Shown here in pieces: positions 1 through 7,764 of a DNA stretch of 64,000 nucleotides (positions within the stretch are counted from its first letter, which is position 1; every line of letters begins with the position of its first letter). The position numbers were made by a program, and so were the translations under genes. The stretch lies in contig NZ_CP050698.1 of the NCBI RefSeq assembly GCF_005116655.2, positions 450,001 to 514,000 on the forward strand. The letters are read 5' to 3'. The DNA is from Desulfosediminicola flagellatus (GTDB taxonomy: Bacteria; Desulfobacterota; Desulfobulbia; Desulfobulbales; Desulfocapsaceae). The notes under the pieces are model-generated. The model did not search any database. It saw nothing but the letters and a program-made list of their open reading frames with translations, and was not told where the DNA came from.

Positions 1-1059
1 ACGGAGTATGGCAATGGTGTCTTCAACTGTCGGCTCCTGAACGAGAACAGGTTGAAATCGTCTTTCAAGGGCACTGTCTTTTTCTATATATTTCCTGTAC
101 TCATCAAGGGTAGTTGCGCCTACGCAGTGTAATTCACCTCTGGCAAGTGATGGTTTGAGCATATTTGAAGCATCCATGGACCCTTCTGCAGCACCTGCAC
201 CGACAAGGGTGTGTATTTCATCAATAAAGAGGATGATTTCTCCGGCCTTTTTTTCTACCTCTTTGAGTACAGCCTTCAGTCTGTCTTCAAACTCTCCTCG
301 ATATTTTGCACCAGCAACCAGGGCAGCGAGGTCAAGTGTAACAACCTGTTTATCTTTCAGTGTTGCGGGGATATCACCATCAATAATCCTTTGTGCAAGG
401 CCTTCTACGATAGCTGTCTTTCCAACGCCAGGTTCGCCAATAAGTACAGGGTTGTTTTTGGTTCTTCTGGAGAGTACCTGTATGATACGGCGGACTTCGT
501 CATCTCTGCCGATAACCGGGTCAAGCTTTCCCTGTTTGGCTCGATTCGTAAGATTAATCCCGTATTTTTCAAGAGATTGATATTTCTCTTCCGGATATTG
601 ATCTGTAACTCTGTGATCACCACGAATAGCCTGAAGTGCTGCCAGGAACTTTTTATCATCAATCCCTCTTGCGGACAAAGCACGAGTTACCTGATCTTTT
701 TGATTTTTAATGACAGCAAGAAAAAGATGCTCCTGGCTTACGTAATCGTCCTGCATGTCGGCTGCGATCTTAAAAGCCAAATCAAGGATGTTTTGAAGTT
801 CCTGAGATGCATACACCTGGCCTGCACCACTTCCAGAAACCTTAGGTTCTTTTTCTATGAGAGCATTGCAGTCCATAAGTACGAGTGATGGATCAATACC
901 CATTTTTTTCAGCACCGGTACGACAACACCATCTACCTGCTCAAGTAGTGCCTTTACCAGATGAACCGGCCGGATACTTTGCTGTGAGGCATCCCTCGCC
1001 ATTTTCTGGGCTGCCTGGATAGTTTCCTGTGATTTTATTGTAAACTTGTCAAATTGCAT
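1..1059 (-). CDS. clpB: ATP-dependent disaggregase ClpB, 5' part (gene runs off the window)
   Basis: ClpB is the Hsp104-type AAA+ chaperone that, with DnaK, pulls proteins out of aggregates in the cytoplasm. The 353 codons in the window start [12 protein letters not shown] and hold the N-terminal double Clp-N repeat, then the first AAA module with Walker A GEPGVGKT and Walker [10 protein letters not shown]. The conserved [14 protein letters not shown] and [14 protein letters not shown] stretches follow. The remainder (middle coiled coil and second AAA module) lies beyond base 1. The start is set by GGAGAG upstream of ATG at 1059. The gene is preceded by a consensus-like sigma70 promoter rather than an obvious heat-shock promoter. 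ClpA/ClpC are less likely because the sequence matches ClpB closely through the N domain. Confidence 0.97.
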   Translation of the reverse strand, partial: MQFDKFTIKSQETIQAAQKMARDASQQSIRPVHLVKALLEQVDGVVVPVLKKMGIDPSLVLMDCNALIEKEPKVSGSGAGQVYASQELQNILDLAFKIAADMQDDYVSQEHLFLAVIKNQKDQVTRALSARGIDDKKFLAALQAIRGDHRVTDQYPEEKYQSLEKYGINLTNRAKQGKLDPVIGRDDEVRRIIQVLSRRTKNNPVLIGEPGVGKTAIVEGLAQRIIDGDIPATLKDKQVVTLDLAALVAGAKYRGEFEDRLKAVLKEVEKKAGEIILFIDEIHTLVGAGAAEGSMDASNMLKPSLARGELHCVGATTLDEYRKYIEKDSALERRFQPVLVQEPTVEDTIAILR

Positions 1060-1158
1060 TCTTCTCTCCTGTTGACTCGTTTATTAAAGGTTACTTTGCT
1101 AAGAATCCGATGTTAGTGGTTCGGAAAAAGCATAACCCTTTCATTGATTGGCAGAAAG

Positions 1159-1187
1159 ATAATAAGGATGCTGGAAAGGGGTGTCAA
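1159..1187 (-). promoter_or_regulatory. sigma70-type promoter of clpB with overlapping palindrome
   Basis: Read on the minus strand, TTGACA (1187-1182) and TATTAT (1164-1159) are separated by exactly 17 bases, about 100 bases upstream of clpB. The -35 hexamer is one arm of the perfect inverted repeat TGTCAA-TAAA-TTGACA (1182-1197), a possible operator. No CIRCE element is visible. Confidence 0.7.
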
Positions 1188-1218
1188 TAAATTGACATAT
1201 ACGTTGGACAAGTTAAAA

Positions 1219-1251
1219 AAAAAGGTGAAACCAGAACGGTTTCACCTTTTT
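1219..1251 (-). terminator. Rho-independent terminator after the HesB selenoprotein gene
   Basis: A perfect 14-bp stem with loop AGAAC or its complement lies between hesB and the clpB promoter. On the minus strand it ends in a run of U residues. It is symmetrical enough to work in both directions, but only the minus strand has a gene upstream. Confidence 0.85.
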
Positions 1252-1314
1252 GTTACATCTATTTAAGACCTGAAATAGATATTCCAGGTGATAGTCCTTT
1301 GCAGGCAATACTAC

Positions 1315-1656
1315 TTAACCGCAACTACCTGAATCGCAGGAACCTGAGCTGCAACCGCCACCGCCACCAATTGGGTTGGCAGATGTGATTCCAAAGCCCG
1401 AACGAGGTCCAGCATCAATAAAATCAACGGTGATTGTTCCACATGTGGTAAGAAGACTTTCTTCCACCAGAAACTTCAGGGTGTCGTTTTCGTATACTTT
1501 ATCGTTTTCTTTTGGCTCATCCAGAGCCAAGCCCAGAGAGGGACCAGATCAGCCACCCTGCATAAGGGCTACACGAAGAGCAGAATCGATATTGTTCTGC
1601 TCCATATACTCTTTGAGTTTTGTAACAGCTAAGTCTGTTACACTAAAATCAGACAT
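1315..1656 (-). CDS. HesB/IscA-like selenoprotein with in-frame UGA (Sec36)
   Basis: Two abutting reading pieces in one frame join through a single TGA at 1551-1549. Read as selenocysteine this gives a 113-aa A-type Fe-S carrier-like protein: MSDFSVTDLAV..., then ALMQGG-U-SGPSLGLALDEP, and a Cys/Gly-rich tail (GGGGGCSSGSCDSGSCG). Sec sits where IscA/HesB proteins carry the first cluster-ligand Cys (ALxGGCSG). AGGAGG lies 4 bases before ATG 1656, so the upstream part is a real gene start. A 7-bp hairpin follows the UGA at the spacing of bacterial SECIS elements. HesB-like selenoproteins are a known family in this phylum. Its role is probably Fe-S or selenium/sulfur redox handling, but its substrate is unknown. 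A conventional gene caller would split or truncate it; a nonsense mutation is the alternative, less likely given the intact downstream frame. Confidence 0.9.
1512..1530 (-). promoter_or_regulatory. candidate bacterial SECIS element
   Basis: On the minus strand TTGGCTC-TGGAT-GAGCCAA forms a perfect 7-bp hairpin with a 5-base loop. The loop carries G at its second position, 27 bases after the UGA codon. Bacterial SECIS hairpins recognised by SelB need a G in the first two loop bases at about 16-37 bases from UGA, and this one fits. Confidence 0.75.
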
Positions 1657-2052
1657 GATGCCTCCTCGTTTCAATACGTTACCACTATATTGAAGTGTTT
1701 CAGGTTGAACTTCTTTAAAGAAGTGGTTTCTGTTCCCAGACAAAATAAGGTGCTACAGATGATAAGTCAATCCGGGATTTTTAGAAAATTCCGGATTGAC
1801 TTATTTGTGCATAAGATTTTTTAACAGGATGTTCACTGCAGACCCTGAATATGTAATGTTTTTTCTTGCTTAGGTGAAAAGTGTAGTGATAACCTTATAG
1901 AAATATGGCAATTATCCAACATTATTGAAACATTGTTGATATATCCTAACGCGTAAGCGATACTGAATTATTGATGAATCGGATGTTTTGTTACTAAGTA
2001 TCCGAAGATTCTCTTCTCCTTAAACATTTCCATAAAGTAAAAGGGTACCGAT
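1657..2052. other. divergent intergenic region hesB / pfk
   Basis: There is no gene here. It holds the start signals of the selenoprotein gene (minus) and of phosphofructokinase (plus), and a long hairpin at 1762-1804. A weak plus-strand promoter candidate is TTGATA, 17 bases, GATACT around 1938-1966. Confidence 0.6.
1762..1804. repeat. 14-bp perfect inverted repeat extending to a ~20-bp hairpin
   Basis: ATAAGTCAATCCGG at 1762-1775 is the exact reverse complement of 1791-1804. The bases between add about five A/T pairs and one G-T pair, leaving a 3-base loop. It lies between two divergent genes with no transcript expected to end there, so it is not an ordinary terminator. It may be a regulator site, the leader of one of the two mRNAs, or a relic. 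Confidence 0.6.
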
Positions 2053-3165
2053 ATGAAGAAAATTGTAATTTCGACTGGTGGCGGAGATGCTCCTGGCTTA
2101 AATGCAGTTATTTTTGCAGTTGTACATTCGTGCTACAAGCGTGGCTGGGAGGTTTATGGGAGCCGAGACGGATATGCAGGTTTTCTTGATATTGATGACA
2201 TGATCAGGCTAACTCCTAAAGACGTTGCTGAAATCTATTCAACTGGCGGTACCATTCTTGGTTCTACTAATAAAGGGAATCCTTTTTCACGACCTGTAGA
2301 GAATCTTGCAGGTGAAATTCAGGTTATTGATGTCTCAGATAAGATACTAAAAAACTTTAATAGAATGGGTTTTGATTGCCATATAGCAATTGGTGGTGAT
2401 GGCAGCCTGGATATAGCAAATAGATTTGCCGAAAAAGGTATGCCCGTTATAGGTGTCCCAAAGACCATAGATAACGATCTCGAGGAGACAGATCGTACTT
2501 TTGGATTTGATACTGCTGTTTCTACAGCTACGGAGGCTCTTGATAAACTCCACTCTACGGCTAAATCTCATAATCGGGTAATGGTAGTTGAAGTAATGGG
2601 GCGTGATTCTGGATGGATTGCTCTTTACTCGGGAATATCCGGCGGGGCTGACGCTATTCTTATTCCGGAAATCCCATTTGATATGGAAGAGGTGTGTGAG
2701 AAAATCTCAGATAATGAACTGCATGGAAAACATTACGCTATTGTAGTGGTGGCCGAAGGTGCAAAGACTAAAGAGGGAACCGCATTTAATAAAGGCGAGG
2801 GGGAACTGGGTCGCGAGGAGGTTGTCCTCGGTGGCGTTGGGGAATATGTAGCTAGTGAGATTCGCAAACGTACCGATAAAGATACACGTTCGCTTGTATT
2901 AGGGCATCTTCAACGGGGTGGTTCGCCAACTACATTCGATCGTCTGCTGGCATTACGATTTGGAACGGCGGCTGTTAGAATGGTTGAAGAGAAAAAATTT
3001 GGTCATATGGTAGCACTTCATAATTCAAAGATGGTTCCTGTGCCAATTGTTGATGCGATCAAGAATCGAAAAAAAGTTCAAACTGATTGCGATAAAATTT
3101 CCACAGCGGAAGACATCGGTATCTGTCTTGGTGGTACCTCCGGTGGCTGGAGACTTACCAGATAA
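2053..3165 (+). CDS. pfkA: 6-phosphofructokinase (370 aa)
   Basis: It phosphorylates fructose-6-phosphate at C1 in the upper part of glycolysis, in the cytoplasm. The sequence opens with the nucleotide-site motif GGGDAPGLNAV, followed by GGDGS and PKTIDND (the fructose-6-P/catalytic loop) and MGRDSGW, with LGHLQRGG and LRFGTAAV further on. Length fits the short bacterial PFK group. The donor specificity is mixed by motif: Gly in GGDGS favours ATP, whereas Lys in PKTIDND (Gly in E. coli PfkA) occurs in PPi-dependent and in some ATP-dependent clades. I therefore cannot fix ATP versus PPi. It is followed 27 bases later by the DNA glycosylase gene and may be cotranscribed with it. Confidence 0.93.
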   Translation: MKKIVISTGGGDAPGLNAVIFAVVHSCYKRGWEVYGSRDGYAGFLDIDDMIRLTPKDVAEIYSTGGTILGSTNKGNPFSRPVENLAGEIQVIDVSDKILKNFNRMGFDCHIAIGGDGSLDIANRFAEKGMPVIGVPKTIDNDLEETDRTFGFDTAVSTATEALDKLHSTAKSHNRVMVVEVMGRDSGWIALYSGISGGADAILIPEIPFDMEEVCEKISDNELHGKHYAIVVVAEGAKTKEGTAFNKGEGELGREEVVLGGVGEYVASEIRKRTDKDTRSLVLGHLQRGGSPTTFDRLLALRFGTAAVRMVEEKKFGHMVALHNSKMVPVPIVDAIKNRKKVQTDCDKISTAEDIGICLGGTSGGWRLTR

Positions 3166-3192
3166 GAGAAAAATAAAGGAGTGTTGGTTGCA

Positions 3193-3840
3193 ATGCGGAT
3201 AGATGTTTTTCAGCAAGTATACGATTTGTTATTTAATCATTATGGGCCGCAAAAATGGTGGCCCGGTGACACACCATTTGAAATAATGATAGGAGCGGTG
3301 TTAATACAGAATACACATTGGAAAAATGTCACCAAGGCTATCAATAATTTACAAGAGCGGAATTTACTCTCTTTACCTTCATTGCATGATGCATCTTATG
3401 AGGAGATTGCGGACTGTATTCGCCCATCAGGATATTATAATATCAAGGCAAAGAGGTTGCGCAATCTGCTGCAGATGATTGTTGAACAATACGATGGCGA
3501 TCTTGAAAGTCTGCTGAGTGATTCAACAGATGATGCACGAGAGAATTTGTTGTCAGTTAAAGGGATAGGCCAGGAAACCGCCGATGCTATTTTATTATAT
3601 TGTGGGAATCACCCTGTATTTGTCGTAGATACCTACACGCATCGTGTATTTTCGCGACACAATCTTGTTCCTGATGAGTGTGGTTATGAAGAGCTCCAGG
3701 AAGAGTTTACGTGCAGATTACCGTCTGACTCAAAACTTTTTAATGAATATCACGCGCTGATAGTAAATGTCGGTAAGGATTTTTGTAAAAAGACAACCCC
3801 CTTATGTGAACAATGTCCACTCAAGGGGGTCGAGGGGTAG
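3193..3840 (+). CDS. endonuclease III-like DNA glycosylase, COG2231 / MagIII type
   Basis: This is a helix-hairpin-helix base-excision repair glycosylase. The N-terminal PQKWWPGDTPFE and AVLIQNTHWKNV motifs are typical of the COG2231 branch (Helicobacter MagIII, a 3-methyladenine glycosylase) rather than classical Nth. The HhH motif is VKGIGQETADAILLY, followed by the catalytic Asp in FVVDTYTHRVFSRH. The C-terminus has C-x6-C-x2-C, but the protein stops seven residues after the third Cys, so the fourth ligand of the usual [4Fe-4S] loop is absent. ATG 3193 was chosen 11 bases after AAGGAG; an in-frame GTG at 3181 overlaps that ribosome site. Lesion specificity cannot be read from sequence. Confidence 0.85.
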   Translation: MRIDVFQQVYDLLFNHYGPQKWWPGDTPFEIMIGAVLIQNTHWKNVTKAINNLQERNLLSLPSLHDASYEEIADCIRPSGYYNIKAKRLRNLLQMIVEQYDGDLESLLSDSTDDARENLLSVKGIGQETADAILLYCGNHPVFVVDTYTHRVFSRHNLVPDECGYEELQEEFTCRLPSDSKLFNEYHALIVNVGKDFCKKTTPLCEQCPLKGVEG

Positions 3841-3858
3841 GAGGAGAGGGGATTGGGG

Positions 3859-4215
3859 TCAGGCTTTCAGTTTTAGAAGACTGCCAGCCATCTCGTCAGC
3901 AACTTGTAGAGTTTTAAGGTTGGCTTGATACAGGTTGCTGTTAATGCTCATTTCAGGAAACTCCTGTCCGATATCCACATTAGACAGTTCAACTTCTTGC
4001 TGTCCGTCACTGGTTTCCTGATATACTACACTGCCGGGAGTATTTACTTTCTCGATCTGCGCTTGCACCCCGCCTGTTTCTTTTGAGCTTAATGTCACAC
4101 GGGTTTTCTTAAAACCATCAGTCAGTGAGTTTGCAACATTGTTGGAGTTGGACTGCACTCTCGTAGAGAATGCTTTCAAGGCAGAAAGAGCTGAATTTTG
4201 GGCTGAGGAGATCAT
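3859..4215 (-). CDS. flagellar basal-body rod-like protein (FlgC/FlgG family), isolated
   Basis: A 118-aa protein with the N-terminal rod signature (ALKAFSTRVQSNSNNVANSLTDGF) and a C-terminal helix ending NLYQANLKTLQVADEMAGSLLKLKA. This is the pattern of FlgB/FlgC-type axial proteins, which assemble through coiled N and C termini. No other flagellar gene lies nearby. At 118 aa it is shorter than typical FlgC (about 135-150 aa). It may be a divergent rod protein or a stand-alone axial-family protein of unknown role. Confidence 0.75.
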   Translation of the reverse strand: MISSAQNSALSALKAFSTRVQSNSNNVANSLTDGFKKTRVTLSSKETGGVQAQIEKVNTPGSVVYQETSDGQQEVELSNVDIGQEFPEMSINSNLYQANLKTLQVADEMAGSLLKLKA

Positions 4216-4425
4216 AGTAGTCTTTTTAAGGCAAATGTGATTTCGTTGAACGAGTTAATCTTTAATTAGCAATTTAAATGCCAAAAAAAACTTTTGCAAT
4301 GGCGTTACCAGAGAATATAGTTTAACTGGTTTAAATTGATGAATATAGTCCTTCACCTATTGTTCATAGAACGTGTCGGTGAAGGTCTGACTGGAGAGTG
4401 GGGTAGGGAATGTGTGGAATCAGAA

Positions 4426-7400
4426 TTACATAAATGAACTTGGAGTGTTTTCGGGTATAATATTTTGTGCCGTTTTTATTACTTCCTGCAGGTAGGTCTC
4501 GATTTCGTCGAGACTATATTCAACTTTCATCAGAGCTGCTCTATACTTATCTAACGTTTCTTTGGCTTTGATCGGGCTGTTATTTTTCGAATGAAGCGCA
4601 TAAAGTAGGGTTACCAGCTGTTCTTCAAGTTTATTCATCAGCACAACTTGTTCGAGCAGGGTGATTGCTTCTTCGGTTCGACCGGTTTCAGCCATGTGGT
4701 TTGCCCAGGTGGTCGTGAATTCGATAAGGCCGAAGACGAGCTGGTCATTATAGGCAAGCACTTGCTCAGATTTAAATATGTCTTCTGGGAGCGATCCTTT
4801 CCAGTAATGGAGTGCACGTGTGAACGCATTACTTGCCTGCCACCAATCGCTGTTTTTGCTATGCACCATCCCCTGTCGAGCAGAATCGAAAAATTGAAGA
4901 GAATCCATCTGATAATTCGCCAGGCATAGAATTCCTTTTTGCATGAATATATAGTCTCGCACAGTGAGTGCTTCAGTTTTCGAAAGTTCTTTTCTTAGCC
5001 TGGTGAGTAGAGTATCGAAGCTTTTTCGTGCATTTTCAGGCGTGTTGTCCGGCCAGAGTTCAAGCTGTACCCTCTCCTGACTTATTCGTTGTCCTTTCGA
5101 AGTGATTAACAGCCCAAGTAACTCTCGCTGGGAAGGAGTGAGATCTTTAGCTCGGCTGACAACTGTATCCCCCAGGCTGAGTTGAAAAGTATCGAGTAAT
5201 GAAAAGCTAAGCAGTGTTACAGGTTCGCCTTCATCCGTGAAATTTAAACGAAGTCTTTCCCGTGACAACATTTTCGCAAAACTTTTTTCAATATCAAAAC
5301 GAACAGCAATTGAGAGAAGACGGCTCATCATTACCGGTTCCCAGCCCCAGAAGAATGAGTAACCGTTATTTCTCATGAGTGATAACCCGGCATCCAGATC
5401 ATCAAGTGCTGTTTCAGCATCGATAGCCAAAAGCTTGTTATAACTTCGCTGAAGGAGTGCACAAATGGTCAGGAAAGTGGATGGAATGGATTGGGCCTGT
5501 TCCACCGCTGTGTTAAGTGCTTCTGCAGCTTTATCAAACTCACCAATTCTGGTTAATGATGCTCCACTCAATATTGTGTTAAACGTTTCATAAAAGAATC
5601 CGCCAGCCTGTCGACGTAAATCTGCTGACTCTGTGATGAGTTCAAGTGTTTTTTCTTTGTCGTTGGTCAGAGATTTTCCATAAGCCAGCCACTGCAAAAT
5701 CTGGCTATGCATATGATTGGTGCTGGCAGTAGACGTAATGCCGAATCCTTTACTCAACAATGCCATGGCATTATCTGTTTGCCCGAAAGAAAAATACCCG
5801 ATAGCACCCCATACAAAAATATACGGAGCTGCTACGGTTTGGTCTACAATGGTCTGGTCAATGCTTTCCTGAATCTCCTGCTGATGTTTTTTGAAATTTA
5901 AAAAATCTCCAACCATAGAGAGGTAGCAAAGGTACATGACGCGGATGGTCAACTTGTTGGACATACCTACAAGGGGGTCGTTTAAAAAGGAATAACAGCG
6001 TTCGGCCTCTCTGAGATATTTCGCTCGATTACCACTAAGAAGTTCAATGTATCCCTGGATAAAGCAAGCTGATGCAATGTGGTTTCTGCAATTTTGACGA
6101 GTCGCCAGGGTGTTGGCTAGTGCAATGTACGATCTTGCCGTGTCCATTTCACCGTCAAAGAAACAATATCCACTTGCCAGATTACGAGCGGCATGGATTT
6201 TAACGTTATCCGGAAGAGTGTCTTTGTTTTTTTTCAGTAGCTTTGCAGCTTGTGGAAGCAGTTTTGAGCCAACTTGATACTGTCCGGAGATAACAAAATG
6301 AAAGTAGATCATTTGGGAAAGGCAAAGCAGCTCTCCGGTTTCGTCGTTATTTCTTTTGAAAACTCCCATTGCTTTTTCGTAATAAGGGAGGGTCGTCTGA
6401 GGGGAGTAATCATTTCTGAGCAGACCCGCATAAAATGTTAGCCAACTGTACTGGAAAAGGGTTTCTTCAGGGATTGATTTGAGCAGCGCTAGAATAGTCA
6501 GGGTTTTATTCTCTGCTACCATAGCCATTCCTTTCGTTTGAAGCAGTCGCTCCATGGTAAGAAAGTCACCTGCTTTTTTATAGCTGGCAAGGGCCTGCTC
6601 TATCATGTCCTTTTCAAGGTAGTACTCAGCTTCCCGGGTATGAATGTTTTTGATATCTGAAGGCGAAAGGGTTTGCTCAGCTCGTATTTGTAAAAATTCC
6701 TGAAAGAAATGGTGAAATCGAAAGATCGATTTTTGATCGTCAAGCTGGTAGACAAAGAAATTTTCCCTGGCCATATCGCTCAGTATCGTATCAATATCCT
6801 CAATTCCCGTGAGCATAGTGGCTAGATCAACAGGGATCTGTGATATAAACGACAGTTTTAAAAACGGAATATGCAGATTTTCTGGAATTTTATCAAAAAT
6901 TTCATCCTGAAAAAAATCAAGCATATGACCCTGATCAGAACGGGATGCTGCAATTGAACTGTTATCTGTTTGCTGCCAGAATTTTGTGCGACCGGTCATC
7001 GGGTGGCTGGCGAGAACAATCCCCATGACCCAGCCGTTAGTCATTCTATGAATTTCACTGGCGTCCTGCCTCGTAATGCTTTTTTCAAGCACATTGGTGA
7101 AGAGATCTTCAATCTCTTTGTTACTTAGCGCCAGATCCTGAGTGCTGAGGTAGGATATCTTATTGCTATCTCTGAATGTCTTGCACTTCATTTCCAGCGG
7201 GTGTCTGGTGGAAAGAACAAAGTGGAGGCGTGGGGGAGATGTGTCAATAATATACTCAAGTATATTATTAGTAAGCGTTGCACCGGTGGTGAGATGAAGA
7301 TCATCAAATACTATGAAAAGATCGTGAGCAAGATAATGGTTGATATCCGTCAGCAGAATATTTGCACATCGCTTCAGGTCAAGTGGACCGACTTCACCTT

Positions 7401-7743
7401 CTCGCAAAATGGTCGCAAGTTGAGGCGAATGAAAATTGGGATATTTTTGATTGAAGTTTGCAAGGAGCGACGATAGCAGAAGAACTGGGTCGGAATCTTC
7501 AGGACCTATCTGATACCACATATATTCGAAGCTATTGTGATCCAGAAACTGGGAGATAAGCGTTGTCTTTCCCTGACCTGCCTGAGCTTCAATAATCACT
7601 GCCTTTTTCGTCTTGATCTTTGCCGGCAGTTTTTTACTGAGTAAGCGGGTGCGGAGCAACGATTGGGATTCGTCAATATGAGGGGGGTAGAATTTGTTGG
7701 AAGGCATGGCGAACGGTATAGTGTTCTCTTTGGTGTTCATCAT
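4426..7743 (-). CDS. large STAND-ATPase transcriptional regulator with SARP/BTAD C-terminus (1105 aa)
   Basis: MalT-like signal-transduction ATPase. A P-loop AQAGQGKTT sits at about residues 53-61 and a Walker B FIVFDDLHL near residue 140, in the NACHT/MalT arrangement (LSTRHPLEMKC follows). A long helical region of degenerate TPR-like repeats covers roughly residues 340-850. About residue 860 onward is an OmpR/SARP winged helix (LTPSQRELLGLLITSKG, ELWPDNTPENARKSFDTLL), followed by a BTAD helical domain to the C-terminus. MalT proteins usually end in a LuxR helix-turn-helix, so this is the SARP variant. Such proteins bind an inducer through the helical repeats, oligomerise with ATP and activate transcription. 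The inducer and target genes are unknown. It lies 21 bases after trmJ and is probably cotranscribed. Confidence 0.85.
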   Translation of the reverse strand: MMNTKENTIPFAMPSNKFYPPHIDESQSLLRTRLLSKKLPAKIKTKKAVIIEAQAGQGKTTLISQFLDHNSFEYMWYQIGPEDSDPVLLLSSLLANFNQKYPNFHSPQLATILREGEVGPLDLKRCANILLTDINHYLAHDLFIVFDDLHLTTGATLTNNILEYIIDTSPPRLHFVLSTRHPLEMKCKTFRDSNKISYLSTQDLALSNKEIEDLFTNVLEKSITRQDASEIHRMTNGWVMGIVLASHPMTGRTKFWQQTDNSSIAASRSDQGHMLDFFQDEIFDKIPENLHIPFLKLSFISQIPVDLATMLTGIEDIDTILSDMARENFFVYQLDDQKSIFRFHHFFQEFLQIRAEQTLSPSDIKNIHTREAEYYLEKDMIEQALASYKKAGDFLTMERLLQTKGMAMVAENKTLTILALLKSIPEETLFQYSWLTFYAGLLRNDYSPQTTLPYYEKAMGVFKRNNDETGELLCLSQMIYFHFVISGQYQVGSKLLPQAAKLLKKNKDTLPDNVKIHAARNLASGYCFFDGEMDTARSYIALANTLATRQNCRNHIASACFIQGYIELLSGNRAKYLREAERCYSFLNDPLVGMSNKLTIRVMYLCYLSMVGDFLNFKKHQQEIQESIDQTIVDQTVAAPYIFVWGAIGYFSFGQTDNAMALLSKGFGITSTASTNHMHSQILQWLAYGKSLTNDKEKTLELITESADLRRQAGGFFYETFNTILSGASLTRIGEFDKAAEALNTAVEQAQSIPSTFLTICALLQRSYNKLLAIDAETALDDLDAGLSLMRNNGYSFFWGWEPVMMSRLLSIAVRFDIEKSFAKMLSRERLRLNFTDEGEPVTLLSFSLLDTFQLSLGDTVVSRAKDLTPSQRELLGLLITSKGQRISQERVQLELWPDNTPENARKSFDTLLTRLRKELSKTEALTVRDYIFMQKGILCLANYQMDSLQFFDSARQGMVHSKNSDWWQASNAFTRALHYWKGSLPEDIFKSEQVLAYNDQLVFGLIEFTTTWANHMAETGRTEEAITLLEQVVLMNKLEEQLVTLLYALHSKNNSPIKAKETLDKYRAALMKVEYSLDEIETYLQEVIKTAQNIIPENTPSSFM

Positions 7744-7764
7744 GTGGTGTCCCCCCTAAGAATG

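Noticed and set aside
155..888. Open frames on the plus strand opposite clpB
   Set aside because: They are antisense shadows of clpB; the minus strand encodes a full conserved AAA protein.
1549..1743. A 64-codon minus-strand protein ending at TGA as a separate gene
   Set aside because: The TGA is read as selenocysteine. Upstream codons 1743-1657 precede the ribosome site of the real start at 1656.
3794..3828. ACCCCCTT/AAGGGGGT inverted repeat as a terminator
   Set aside because: It lies inside the glycosylase coding region, has a long loop, and is not followed by a T run.
4350..4385. CCTTCACC/GGTGAAGG pair as terminator of the STAND regulator gene
   Set aside because: An 8-bp stem with a 20-base loop and no U tract on either strand.
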